Assembly (NCBI RefSeq): GCF_030063285.1
Contig: NZ_JASISU010000005.1
Span: 1-64,000 of the forward strand
Source of the DNA: Pseudarthrobacter sp. PS3-L1
Lineage (GTDB): Bacteria > Actinomycetota > Actinomycetes > Actinomycetales > Micrococcaceae
Length of the DNA stretch: 64,000 nt
Direction of reading: 5' to 3'
Part shown: positions 25,231 through 33,878 of the stretch, one piece after another
How the letters are laid out: every line of letters begins with the position of its first letter
How positions within the stretch are numbered: the first letter of the stretch is position 1
The notes under the pieces: model-generated
What the model saw: the letters and a program-made list of their open reading frames with translations, nothing else
What the model was told of the DNA's origin: nothing
Database searches by the model: none
Position numbers and translations under genes: made by a program

Positions 25231-26412
25231 TCAAGCCTCCGTATAGGGGATGTATGCGCAGACGTGCCAGCCGCCTCCGGTGGCCGGTCCGGCCTTCAGT
25301 GATCCATCGTAAAGGCTGATGCGCTCCTCCATGCCGCGCAGCCCGTTGCCGTCCGCGGACTGTGGGTCCGCAGCGGCGCCCCGGCCATTGTCGATGATGT
25401 CCAACTGCAGGCCGCGTGCTGTCCACCCTTGGCTGGTGGTGGCCTGGGCATTGGGACCTGCGTGCTTAAGGACGTTGGTCAAGGCCTCCTGGATCACGCG
25501 GTAGGCCGTCAACTCCGCACCGGAGGGCAGCTGCCTGCGGGGTTCGCCGGTCAGCTCGTACCGGAGTTCGAGCCCGGAGGCGCGGAATCCGAGGAGGAGT
25601 TCGTCCACGTCTGCGAGTCCAGGAAGAGGGCGCAGGGAAGCTTGGTCGTCCTGCCGCAGGACACCCAATAGCCGCCGCATTTCCGCCAGCGAACTGCGTC
25701 CTGTCGCGGCAATGGTTTCCAGGGTTTGCCGGGCAATGTTTGGATCCGCGGCCGCCGCATACCGTGCTCCGTCTGCCTGCGTGATGATCACGGAGAGCGA
25801 ATGGGCGACGATGTCGTGCATTTCGCGGGCAATGTGGGAGCGCTCATCTGCAGCTGCCAGGGAACGTTCCTGCTGCTGTTCGATTTCCATCCGGTGCGTC
25901 TGTTCCTGCAGGGCCTGGAGTTGGAGCCGTCGCACCCTGGTGAGGTCACCTAGAGTCCAGACCACGGTAATCAACATCCAGATCAGGACCGTATACAGCG
26001 CGGCGACGGATAGATCCAGCACTCCTGATTCGGCGTTGCTGGTGTACGTGCGGGTGGTGAGCATGACGGCGCCCACGAGTCCCAGGACCAGCACCGAACG
26101 GCTTGCCCAGGCAGGGCTGTAAGCGGCAACGGCGTAGACAATCAGCGGAACAGCGATTTGCCCTGCCAGGGCTTCCGTTCCCGCTATCCACTGCACCAGG
26201 CAGACCGCGACGATTGCCGCCGCGGCGTGGACTGGTTTGGTACGACGCCAGGCGAGGGGTACAACCAGCCCGGTACAGAGAATGGCCTGCCAGGGCTGCC
26301 CTGCCAGGACATAGAGTGGGATGAAAAGTAGCAAGAGCAAGGCCATCCCGGTGAGGTCCACTTTGAACTGGTTGTTCCGAAACCACCTGTACAGGGCATG
26401 CCGTCTATTCAC
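25231..26412 (-). CDS. Histidine kinase of the HisKA_3 (NarX/DesK-like) class
   Basis: A 393-residue protein if started at GTG 26412 (MNRRHALYRWFRNNQF); the frame is open to ATG 26451. I prefer 26412 because TAGAGT lies seven bases upstream, the leaderless pattern seen elsewhere in the window, and 26451 lacks a ribosome site. Five or six membrane helices cover residues 20-150. The dimerisation helix holds the phospho-accepting His in SHIAREMHDIVAHSLSVII, and the ATPase domain has AYRVIQEALTNVLKHAG and DNGRGAA...GNGLRGMEERI. Short loops between helices suggest it senses within the membrane or by contact with the ABC permease. Confidence 0.93.
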   Translation of the reverse strand: MNRRHALYRWFRNNQFKVDLTGMALLLLLFIPLYVLAGQPWQAILCTGLVVPLAWRRTKPVHAAAAIVAVCLVQWIAGTEALAGQIAVPLIVYAVAAYSPAWASRSVLVLGLVGAVMLTTRTYTSNAESGVLDLSVAALYTVLIWMLITVVWTLGDLTRVRRLQLQALQEQTHRMEIEQQQERSLAAADERSHIAREMHDIVAHSLSVIITQADGARYAAAADPNIARQTLETIAATGRSSLAEMRRLLGVLRQDDQASLRPLPGLADVDELLLGFRASGLELRYELTGEPRRQLPSGAELTAYRVIQEALTNVLKHAGPNAQATTSQGWTARGLQLDIIDNGRGAAADPQSADGNGLRGMEERISLYDGSLKAGPATGGGWHVCAYIPYTEA

Positions 26413-26515
26413 GCTAAAAACTCTAGTTTGCCGTGCGGTCCGGGACATCATGCCGAGGGTGGAGATTGAGGTCTTGGGTGCACCGTTTCTAAACCATCAT
26501 CACGGGTTCGTATCC

Positions 26516-26561
26516 TGAGACAACTTGACCACAATGTGGATGCCCTGTTTAAGCTGGATCC
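26516..26561 (+). promoter_or_regulatory. leuB promoter with TGAGA half-site
   Basis: TTGACC (26525-26530) and TTTAAG (26548-26553) are spaced 17 bases, and the leuB ATG follows eight bases later, with no ribosome site, suggesting a leaderless mRNA. CCTGAGA (26514-26520) abuts the -35. Read on the other strand, TCTCAGGATA resembles the left half of the leuC/iclR palindrome TCTCAGATAATGAGA. Confidence 0.55.
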
Positions 26562-27614
26562 ATGAGCGCATCCACCATTGATCTGGCAGTTATTCCCGGC
26601 GACGGTATTGGACCCGAGGTCACCGCCGAGGCACTCAAGGTGCTGGAGAAAGCCGTGGCGGCCGACGGCGTCGAACTTTCTCAGACTCACTACAGCCTGG
26701 GCGCCGAGCATTGGCTTGCCACGGGGGAGACGCTCCCCGCGGAGGTCCTTGCTGATATCCGCACAAGGGATGCCATTCTTTTTGGTGCAGTGGGCGCAGC
26801 GCCGGGTGATACCAGGATCCCCTCCGGCGTGATTGAGCGTGAGCTGCTCCTTAAATTGCGCTTCAGCCTGGACCACTATGTGAACCTCCGTCCATCAAAG
26901 CTCTACGGCTCGGTTGGCAGTCCGCTGGCTCATCCTGGTGAGATTGACTTCATTGTGGTCCGCGAAGGGACAGAGGGGCCCTATGTTGGCAACGGCGGCA
27001 GCCTTCGCGCTGGCACGCCCCACGAGGTTGCCACCGAGGTTTCCCTCAACACGGCGCATGGTGTGGAGCGCGTGGTGCGAGACGCATTCCGTCGCGCCAG
27101 CGAACGTCCTCGCCGGCACCTTACGCTTGTCCACAAACACAACGTCCTGGTCTTCGCCGGACACCTGTGGAAGCGCACAGTAGAAGCTGTCGCCCAGGAA
27201 TTTCCCGAGGTGACACACGACTACCTGCACGTCGATGCGGCCACGATCTTCATGGTGACCGACCCCTCGCGCTTCGATGTAATTGTGACGGACAACCTCT
27301 TCGGCGACATTCTTACCGACTTGGCCGCTGCCATCACAGGTGGAATTGGATTGGCAGCATCAGGCAACATCAACATGGACAGGACCGCACCGTCCATGTT
27401 TGAGCCGGTCCACGGTTCAGCCCCCGACATTGCAGGCCAGGGCAAAGCGGATCCCACAGCGGCCATTCTTTCGGCAGCGCTGCTGCTGCACCACCTTGGC
27501 CACCATGGCGCAGCAGAGCGGATCGAGGCTGCGGCCGCGGCCGACGTCGAAGCCCGGGATGGCTCGCCGCGCAGTACCAGCGATGTGGGCGACGCCATTG
27601 CAGCCAGGCTCTGA
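26562..27614 (+). CDS. leuB: 3-isopropylmalate dehydrogenase
   Basis: A 350-residue NAD-dependent beta-decarboxylating dehydrogenase, third step of leucine synthesis. Signatures: [36 protein letters not shown], the catalytic stretch [32 protein letters not shown], and the metal/NAD segment [32 protein letters not shown] followed by [19 protein letters not shown]. Length agrees with the shorter actinobacterial LeuB. It is divergent from the kinase gene and appears to have its own promoter, then ilvE 198 bases downstream. Confidence 0.97.
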   Translation: MSASTIDLAVIPGDGIGPEVTAEALKVLEKAVAADGVELSQTHYSLGAEHWLATGETLPAEVLADIRTRDAILFGAVGAAPGDTRIPSGVIERELLLKLRFSLDHYVNLRPSKLYGSVGSPLAHPGEIDFIVVREGTEGPYVGNGGSLRAGTPHEVATEVSLNTAHGVERVVRDAFRRASERPRRHLTLVHKHNVLVFAGHLWKRTVEAVAQEFPEVTHDYLHVDAATIFMVTDPSRFDVIVTDNLFGDILTDLAAAITGGIGLAASGNINMDRTAPSMFEPVHGSAPDIAGQGKADPTAAILSAALLLHHLGHHGAAERIEAAAAADVEARDGSPRSTSDVGDAIAARL

Positions 27615-27812
27615 TGCGGGAAACTCACCGCCGTTAGTTGTTCCGGGAAGGAAGCGTCATGGGGTGGAGCTGTCCAGGGTGTGGCATTTTGACGCCAACT
27701 CCCAGACCCCGTGGTGAGTCCGCGCGGGGCGTAAGCTTGTGACGAATCACCAAATGCTGCCCGTGGAGTTCGTAGAGGAACCCATCGAAGGACAGCCGAT
27801 CGTGGAGGAACC

Positions 27813-28925
27813 ATGACTCAGACCGCCCATGGCGTCGAATTCACCCAGCAACTCACGGAGACCCCCAAGTCTGCTGATGAACGTGCTGCCATCCTGGCAA
27901 ACCCAGGCTTTGGCAATTACTTCACTGACCACACAGCCGTTGTTGACTACTCGGTTGATACCAAGGGTGAGGGTGGCTGGCACGATCCTCGGATTGAGGC
28001 CTACGGCCCCATCAGCCTGGACCCGTCTGCAGCCGTGCTGCACTACGGACAGGAAATTTTCGAGGGCCTCAAAGCGTACCGCCACGCAGACGGCTCGATC
28101 TGGACTTTCCGTCCCGAGGCCAACGCGGCTCGCCTGAACAACTCTGCGAGACGCCTTGCGCTTCCCGAGCTTCCCGCAGAGTACTTCCTGAGCGCCATCC
28201 GCGAACTAGTCTCCGTGGACCAGGAATGGGTTCCGTCCGGCGACGGCGAGGCGCTCTACCTGCGCCCCTTCATGATTGCTACCGAGGCATTCCTGGGTGT
28301 ACGTGCAGCACGCGAGGTTTCTTTCAGGGTTATCGCTTCACCCGCCGGCAACTACTTCGGCGGCGAACTTAAGCCCATTTCCATCTGGATCTCCCGCGAG
28401 TATGCCCGGGCGGGTCGCGGTGGCACCGGCAACGCCAAATGTGGCGGCAACTATGCAGCATCCCTGATCGCCCAGCAGGAGGCGGAAGCCAACGGCTGCC
28501 AGCAGGTGCTGTTCTTGGATCAGTTCAACGACGACGCCGTCGAGGAACTCGGTGGAATGAACGTCTTTTTCGTGATGAAGGACGGGTCCATGGTCACACC
28601 GGCGCTCTCCGGCACCATTCTGGAAGGCGTGACCCGCTCCTCCGTCATCCAGGTTGCGCGCGACATGGGACGTGAAGTCACCGAGCGCAAAATCACCGTT
28701 GACGAATGGCGCGACGGTGTTGCTTCAGGTGAGATCGCCGAAGTGTTCGCTTGCGGTACGGCCGCCGTGATCACCCCGATTGGTGTGCTCCGCGACGCCA
28801 ACAACACCATCGGATCAGCCGATGCTGTAGCCGGTGAAACCACGATGGCCATCCGCGGTCAGCTCTTGGGAATCCAGACAGGGACCGTCGAAGATACGCA
28901 CGGCTGGCTGACACGCCTGGTCTAA
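27813..28925 (+). CDS. ilvE: Branched-chain amino acid aminotransferase
   Basis: A 370-residue fold-type IV PLP enzyme performing the last transamination of Ile, Val and Leu synthesis. ATG 27813 follows GTGGAGGAACC, a good ribosome site. Signatures: LHYGQEIFEGLKAYRHADGSIWTFRP, YLRPFMIATE, the Schiff-base Lys in GTGNAKCGGNYAASL, and the family end VEELGGMNVFFV...TPALSGTILEGVTRSSV. The long N-terminal segment is usual for type II BCATs of actinobacteria and eukaryotes. The 198-base spacer after leuB suggests separate or additional promoter activity. Confidence 0.97.
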   Translation: MTQTAHGVEFTQQLTETPKSADERAAILANPGFGNYFTDHTAVVDYSVDTKGEGGWHDPRIEAYGPISLDPSAAVLHYGQEIFEGLKAYRHADGSIWTFRPEANAARLNNSARRLALPELPAEYFLSAIRELVSVDQEWVPSGDGEALYLRPFMIATEAFLGVRAAREVSFRVIASPAGNYFGGELKPISIWISREYARAGRGGTGNAKCGGNYAASLIAQQEAEANGCQQVLFLDQFNDDAVEELGGMNVFFVMKDGSMVTPALSGTILEGVTRSSVIQVARDMGREVTERKITVDEWRDGVASGEIAEVFACGTAAVITPIGVLRDANNTIGSADAVAGETTMAIRGQLLGIQTGTVEDTHGWLTRLV

Positions 28926-29082
28926 GAATCTTGGTGGGAGGACAATGCCTGCCAACCCAGCCGGGGAGCGGGATTAAGGAACCTGGCCACCCAGCGGGGC
29001 TCGGAAGTCGGTCTCGGAACTCAGTACCGGCCTCTGGCATGTAGTTTGGTTTACCGGTTCGATCCAAGGTTTGCTGTCTAAA

Positions 29083-29134
29083 GGTTTCGTACAAGGGTTT
29101 CGTACAAGGGTTTCGCGCGAGGGTTTCGTGCACG
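29083..29134 (+). repeat. 13-bp tandem repeat downstream of ilvE, four units
   Basis: GGTTTCGTACAAG occurs twice exactly (29083, 29096), then as GGTTTCGCGCGAG (29109) and GGTTTCGTGCACG (29122). The 434-base spacer 28926-29359 holds this array and the hairpin at 29195-29244. I see no gene in it. Confidence 0.85.
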
Positions 29135-29194
29135 GGTCTTGTCCCGGATGGAGTGATTGGAGCGTCAGCCCACATCATCGTCATCAAGCGAATT

Positions 29195-29244
29195 CATCAC
29201 AACGGAAGGCACCTGACGTTTGTCGGGTGCCTTCCGTCGTGATG
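29195..29244. terminator. Strong hairpin between ilvE and the convergent DUF222 gene
   Basis: CATCACAACGGAAGGCACC (29195-29213) pairs with GGTGCCTTCCGTCGTGATG (29226-29244) with one mismatch, enclosing a 12-base loop. It lies between convergent genes and probably stops transcripts from both sides. No clear U-run follows on the + strand. Confidence 0.65.
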
Positions 29245-29359
29245 TGGACTGTGCTCGCGACACGCTCGCGCGCTCTCTCTTTCTAACGCTTTCCCTTTCT
29301 AACGTTCCCCTTACCCTCGACTTCTAGGGCGCTGAAGAGTCTTCGTGAGTGGTCTTGGC

Positions 29360-30946
29360 TCAGATCGGCACGGGATCGGGATGCGGTATTTCGGGTGGCT
29401 CCCAATCCTGGGATTCGCTCCGATATGTCCGTCCTGCGGGGGAGATCCATCCGGGAGGGTCATGCTCGGTGGCAGGGGTCGGCGTCCATGTGGTGTTGTG
29501 CTTGAGCTGATGATGCTGGTGGCAGGGCTGGCCCAAATTGGCAATCCCTGTGTGACCTCCGTTGTGCCAAGCCAGGAGATGATCGGCGTCGTTATCCAGC
29601 GAGGGGCTGCTGCATCCGGGGAATGGGCACTTACCGTCGCGCATCCGTAGCCACTGGCGCATCGCTTTGGGAACGCGGTAGCTGTTCCTGCCGATTTCGA
29701 GTGGTGCACCGGATCGGGGGTCAACCAAGACCCGGAGAAAGCTGTCCGCGCCGTTCGCAACAAGATGCCGGGCCATGGTGGCGGGGACTGGACCATAGCC
29801 ATCCAGCGTGGCGGGCTCTTCCGTCAGGCCCATCAACGAGAAGACGGGAACAGTGACCAGAACTTGCGCACGCGGTGCCGGCACGTCAGCACCTATGCCC
29901 GTCGAGGAGTCCAGCAGCCAGTGGGCAGCGATGTCTGCCCGGAGCTGCGGGAGCGTACGGACTTCGTCAGGATTCTGCAGTGCCCGGGCTGCTGAGGTGG
30001 TGTGCTCCCAGATCCCGGAAGCGGTGTCCGCACCAAGGTAGAGAGACAACCAGGCCATACCGTCGCGCGCCGGTGTGTATTCGACATGCCTGTCGGAAAT
30101 GCACTTAGCGTGCCGCTTTTCAATGGACTCGGGATGGTGCCGTTCCCGAAAGATTCTTGCCTTGACCCGGAATCGGCCCGGGGTCAGCTCGCTGATGGGA
30201 CAGCCGCGGGCGGGATTGGACACGGTGGGATCAAGGAAGTGCGATTCGAAGGCACCAGCCGCGGCGCATTCAAGGTCCGCTGTCTCCTCGACCATGGTGC
30301 GGGCATGCTGCCACGAAAGATCACCTGAGACAAGCGCGGCACGAGTTAGAGGCAACGCGGACGTCAGTTGCTGGGCAGCCTCCAGAAAAGCTCCTGCCAC
30401 TGGTCCGCTGACGGTCATCACGCAGGCAACTTCAGCGATCATCGACCTCAGATTCATTGCCTTATCGGCGAACGTTGCCTCTGGCGGCTCAAGGGACTCG
30501 CCGACTTCTACATACCTGGCCGCCAACGCTGCCTTCAGCGCAGCAACCTGGTGCTCCAACCTACAAGCTAGTTCGAGCCCGTCCAGGCACGCTTCGCTCT
30601 CAGCTCGCAGGGGATCAACAGAACGCTGATCAACAGAACGCTGATCAACCGAACGCAAATCAACCGAAGACTGGTCAATCGTGCCCTGTTTGATCGAATC
30701 CCGCTCAAACGCGCTCGGGTCACTGCAGATCACACCAGTCGAGGGCCTGCCACCAGACGGTGAAGGGGCAACCGGGACCCCGCCAAACTGGCTGGGCTCA
30801 CCTTCATCGACGTCCGAAATTCCAGCAGCCCGGCAGTCCGCCCAAGCTTCGGCGCCCGGTTTCAACAGCTGCAGTTGCGCGACGGACGCCGTGATGGAAC
30901 CTAGAGACGGTTCCATCACGGCCCACGCATCCCCGATGTTTCCCAT
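29360..30946 (-). CDS. DUF222 protein with C-terminal HNH endonuclease domain
   Basis: A 528-residue protein of the DUF222-HNH family that is present in many copies in Micrococcaceae and mycobacterial (13E12 repeat) genomes. Residues about 120-420 are the helical DUF222 part (LPLTRAALVSGDLSWQHARTMVEE...; APRAQVLVTVPVFSLMGL). The HNH motif is at the end: RDGKCPFPGCSSPSLDNDADHLLAWHNGGHTGIANLGQPCHQHHQLKH, with CxxxxC pairs and the HNH-type D-H/N/H residues intact. In the variable N-terminal part a 15-bp in-frame tandem repeat encodes SVDQR units. The biological role of the family is not established; nuclease activity is inferred. Confidence 0.9.
   Translation of the reverse strand: MGNIGDAWAVMEPSLGSITASVAQLQLLKPGAEAWADCRAAGISDVDEGEPSQFGGVPVAPSPSGGRPSTGVICSDPSAFERDSIKQGTIDQSSVDLRSVDQRSVDQRSVDPLRAESEACLDGLELACRLEHQVAALKAALAARYVEVGESLEPPEATFADKAMNLRSMIAEVACVMTVSGPVAGAFLEAAQQLTSALPLTRAALVSGDLSWQHARTMVEETADLECAAAGAFESHFLDPTVSNPARGCPISELTPGRFRVKARIFRERHHPESIEKRHAKCISDRHVEYTPARDGMAWLSLYLGADTASGIWEHTTSAARALQNPDEVRTLPQLRADIAAHWLLDSSTGIGADVPAPRAQVLVTVPVFSLMGLTEEPATLDGYGPVPATMARHLVANGADSFLRVLVDPRSGAPLEIGRNSYRVPKAMRQWLRMRDGKCPFPGCSSPSLDNDADHLLAWHNGGHTGIANLGQPCHQHHQLKHNTTWTPTPATEHDPPGWISPAGRTYRSESQDWEPPEIPHPDPVPI
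30613..30672 (-). repeat. In-frame 15-bp tandem repeat in the DUF222 gene
   Basis: Four units of the type GATCAACAGAACGCT (+ strand; starts 30613, 30628, 30643, 30658) encode RSVDQ/LRSVD pentapeptides. Because the unit is a multiple of three, changes in copy number would not shift the frame. Confidence 0.85.
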
Positions 30947-31070
30947 ACCCCAATTTTCCGGCGCTCCACCCTTACCCGCGGCAAAGAACTTTAGCTATGT
31001 GGACAACTCCACCCACAAAGTGCCGGCCATCGCTTAAGGAAGGAAGGCGGTCATTGCGTCAAGGAATGAC

Positions 31071-31673
31071 CTACCGTCGAGCGGCCTTCCGAGCGGCGTT
31101 CTTCAGTGCTTTCCGCGAAACGGGTTTCAGTGCCTTGCGTGCGGCTTCTTCGGCGAGCGCGTGGTTCCGGCGGGCGTCGATGATGTCGTTCCACAGGGTG
31201 GTGGCAAAAACGCCGCCCTCCTGCGTGTAGACCTCGTATGGGTAGTCAGCGAAGATGGCCGACGACGGTGCTCCGGCAGGCAGTTCAGCTCCGCCCGACT
31301 GCGCAACGGCATCGCCCACGGCCCACGTGCGGGTCAGGTACGGTGTGAGGTTTTCCTGCACAAAAATGGTGGCGTCGCTCGATTCTGCGGCACGCTTCAG
31401 CAGCGCCTCCAACTCGGCGGCAACCAGGGCAGCTCCAGCTTCTTCCGTAGAGGAGGAGGATGAGGCGGAGAGATCCTTCGACGCGGCGGCTACAGCATCG
31501 TCCCAGTCGGCTGTCTCGCGGAACTTCTTCCATGTGGGGAACCAGACGATTCCGCCTGTTGCATGGTTATGGATGTGCTGCAGCCCGCTGTTCTTCTCGG
31601 TAAGGGCGTGGTCGTGACCGGCAGCGTCCGCCTCGGCGAGGAGATCGGCAACGGTAGGGGCTTTGGTGCTCAT
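31071..31673 (-). CDS. Hypothetical protein with Lys/Arg/Ala-rich tail
   Basis: A 200-residue protein of no family known to me. The N-terminal half contains a conserved-looking domain (SGLQHIHNHATGGIVWFPTWKKFRETADWDDAVAAASKDL), with His-rich IHNH and Trp/Phe residues. A serine run (SASSSSSTEEAG) follows. The middle part has FVQENLTPYLTRTWAVGDAV and IFADYPYEVYTQEGGVFATTLWNDIIDARR. The C-terminus is repetitive and basic (ARKALKPVSRKALKNAARKAARR), like tails that bind nucleic acid. The start ATG 31673 follows GGGACCCCTCCC with no purine-rich site. Confidence 0.7.
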   Translation of the reverse strand: MSTKAPTVADLLAEADAAGHDHALTEKNSGLQHIHNHATGGIVWFPTWKKFRETADWDDAVAAASKDLSASSSSSTEEAGAALVAAELEALLKRAAESSDATIFVQENLTPYLTRTWAVGDAVAQSGGAELPAGAPSSAIFADYPYEVYTQEGGVFATTLWNDIIDARRNHALAEEAARKALKPVSRKALKNAARKAARR

Positions 31674-31842
31674 GGGAGGGGTCCCAGCTTCCTGATAGCG
31701 AGTAGATGGTCTTCACTGATGGTCAACAGGCAGCCGACGGCGTTCTATTCCACCGGATAAACCACGCACCGCTGATACGTCCAACCTGGGCCCGCTGACA
31801 CGGCAGCGCATTCCTGGCACCCACCGGTGCAAGGATGGGACT

Positions 31843-32661
31843 GTGACTTTTTCCAGCCCCACTCCTGCAGACGCCCCCGCCGTGCAGCGCAGCTCGGCCT
31901 TGACCGAGTTCATCCTCGCGCCCAATCCAGGCCCGATGTCCCTCGACGGCACCAACTCGTACCTGATCAGCCACCCGGACAGCCACGAGGCAGTTGTGGT
32001 GGACCCCGGGCCCCTCGACGAAGCGCACCTGCAGGCCCTTGCTAGCCACGCCCGCGTTGTCCTGATCCTCATTACGCACCGCCATCCTGATCACACAGAG
32101 GGTGCCCGGCGCCTCCACGAGATCACCCAGGCGCCGGTGCGGGCAGTGGAGCCGCTGCACTGCCATGGCGGGGAACCCCTGAACCACGGTGAAAGGATCG
32201 AGGCAGGGGGCGTGGGCATCACAGTCATTGCCACGCCCGGCCATACATCGGACTCTGCCTCCTTCCACCTCCCAGCTGACAACGCCGGCATGGGTTCGGT
32301 ACTTACGGGCGATACCATCCTGGGCCGGGGAACCACTGTGCTGGATCATCCCGATGGCACGCTGGCCGATTACCTTGCCAGCCTCGAAACGCTCTCGGCG
32401 TTCGCTGGCAGCATGGTGCTCCCGGCGCACGGCGCGGTGCTGCCGGATATCGCAGCGATCACTGCTGCCTATAAAGCCCACCGTCTCGAGAGGCTGGCAC
32501 AGGTCAGGATGGCTGTTGAAAGCCTTGGCGGAACGCCCGACGTCGGGACTGTCACCGACGCCGTGTACGCCGACGTCGACCCTTCCGTCCGGAGGGCCGC
32601 TGAGCTTTCTGTGGCGGCGCAACTTGCGTACCTCCGCGCACAGGCGGCACGGCAGGCCTGA
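31843..32661 (+). CDS. Metallo-beta-lactamase-fold hydrolase, LACTB2/glyoxalase II-like
   Basis: A 272-residue protein starting at GTG 31843. The zinc motif is intact: THRHPDHTEGARRL (HxHxDH), ATPGHTSDSASF with the third His, TGDTILGRGTTVLDHPDG with the bridging Asp, and LPAHGAVLPD with the last His. The C-terminal 80 residues form the winged-helix-like extension (RLERLAQVRMAVESLGG...YLRAQAARQA) typical of LACTB2-related proteins, some of which are RNases and others thioester hydrolases. Substrate cannot be assigned. Confidence 0.9.
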   Translation: MTFSSPTPADAPAVQRSSALTEFILAPNPGPMSLDGTNSYLISHPDSHEAVVVDPGPLDEAHLQALASHARVVLILITHRHPDHTEGARRLHEITQAPVRAVEPLHCHGGEPLNHGERIEAGGVGITVIATPGHTSDSASFHLPADNAGMGSVLTGDTILGRGTTVLDHPDGTLADYLASLETLSAFAGSMVLPAHGAVLPDIAAITAAYKAHRLERLAQVRMAVESLGGTPDVGTVTDAVYADVDPSVRRAAELSVAAQLAYLRAQAARQA

Positions 32662-32698
32662 GACAGGCACCCCGTGCCCAAGACTGTAGGCTTTTGGC

Positions 32699-33475
32699 AT
32701 GCGTATTGCACGGTTTGTTGTAGATTCTGACCCTTTGTATGGCGTCGTCGAGGGGGAGTCCGGCACTGAAATCATCACTGTCATCAGCGGCGATCCCTTC
32801 TTCAATGGCGTGGAGCGCACTGGTGTGCGCCACAAGCTGGAGGATGTTCGGCTCCTGGCGCCGATCATCCCGCGCAGTAAGGTCATTGGCGTGGGGCGTA
32901 ACTATGCAGAGCACGCCAAGGAGCTCGGCAATGAGATCCCGGCACAGCCATTGTTGTTCCTGAAACCGAACACGGCAGTGGTGGGTCCCAACGATCCGAT
33001 CATCCTTCCCGAGTTCTCCGAGGACATTTCCTTCGAAGCTGAGCTCTGTGTGGTCATTGGCCGGATCTGCAAGGACGTTCCGGAGAGCCGCGTTGATGAT
33101 GTGATTTTTGGGTACACCTGTGGCAATGACCTGACCGCCAGGGATGTCCAGAAATCTGATCTCCAGTGGGCGCGTGCCAAGGGCTTCGATACGTCGGCGC
33201 CGCTGGGACCGTGGATCGAGACTGAACTGGATACCGAGGACCTGGAGATCCAGGGCCGGCTTAATGGTGAACTGCGCCAGGACGGCAATACCAGCCAGAT
33301 GATCCGTGGGGTCCGTGAATTGGTGTCCATTGTGTCCCAGGCGTTCACCCTTCTGCCCGGAGACGTCATTATGACGGGTACCCCGGCGGGTGTCGGCTCC
33401 GTCAAGGCGGGCGATCGCTTCGAAGTTGAAATTGAGGGCATCGGCCGGTTGTCCAACCCCGTCGTGCGCCGCTAG
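32699..33475 (+). CDS. Fumarylacetoacetate hydrolase family protein
   Basis: A 258-residue FAH-fold enzyme. Core motifs: VIGVGRNYAEHAKELG, PLLFLKPNTAVVGPNDPI, the metal-ligating ISFEAELCVVIGR (Glu-x-Glu) with the Asp in YTCGNDLTARDVQ, and TGTPAGVGSVKAGDRFEVEIEGIG. Members act as acylpyruvate hydrolases, oxaloacetate decarboxylases or in aromatic degradation; the substrate is open. TAGGCT (32687-32692) lies six bases before ATG 32699 and no ribosome site is present, so the mRNA is probably leaderless. Confidence 0.92.
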   Translation: MRIARFVVDSDPLYGVVEGESGTEIITVISGDPFFNGVERTGVRHKLEDVRLLAPIIPRSKVIGVGRNYAEHAKELGNEIPAQPLLFLKPNTAVVGPNDPIILPEFSEDISFEAELCVVIGRICKDVPESRVDDVIFGYTCGNDLTARDVQKSDLQWARAKGFDTSAPLGPWIETELDTEDLEIQGRLNGELRQDGNTSQMIRGVRELVSIVSQAFTLLPGDVIMTGTPAGVGSVKAGDRFEVEIEGIGRLSNPVVRR

Positions 33476-33547
33476 CCGTTGCGAAGAGTACCGTCCGACG
33501 CCGGAGCATGGGGCGCCACGCGAGGCCGCCAGTCAGGGGCGCGCACT

Positions 33548-33805
33548 GTGAAGTCGTTTCTGACGTTTGCGCTCGGCTCCGCGGGCACTGCCATCATTGC
33601 CATTCGCGCAGTGGGGTATCTGAACGGTCCGCCATGGCTGGCGGTACTCTTTGGCCTCCTGGCGCTGGGTCTCCTGTGTTGGTACAGCGTACGGATGGTG
33701 CGTACCAGTGGCTGGTACCTGCGTCGTGCGGCGAAACAGGCTGCGCGGCAGGCGGGCACTCCGCAAGAGGAAATGCAGGAGAAGGCGCGGAAGCGCCAAA
33801 ACTGA
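33548..33805 (+). CDS. Small membrane protein with two helices
   Basis: An 85-residue protein if started at GTG 33548 (MKSFLTFALGS); the frame is open to 33479 but that part is Arg/Gly-rich and lacks a site. Two hydrophobic helices, about residues 3-22 (SFLTFALGSAGTAIIAIRAVGYL) and 27-45 (PWLAVLFGLLALGLLCWYSV), are followed by a basic cytoplasmic tail (RRAAKQAARQAGTPQEEMQEKARKRQN). It resembles small uncharacterised proteins found next to gltX in related genera. Function unknown. Confidence 0.65.
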   Translation: MKSFLTFALGSAGTAIIAIRAVGYLNGPPWLAVLFGLLALGLLCWYSVRMVRTSGWYLRRAAKQAARQAGTPQEEMQEKARKRQN

Positions 33806-33878
33806 AACTCCAGAACTGAAGCATCAAACCTGAAGCGCCAGAAGCTCGGTGGCGGCACGCGGTAATGTTGGACCCACT

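Noticed and set aside
20651..29134. CRISPR array from the short repeats
   Set aside because: The units are 13-14 bp, directly adjacent, with no spacers and no cas genes in the window.
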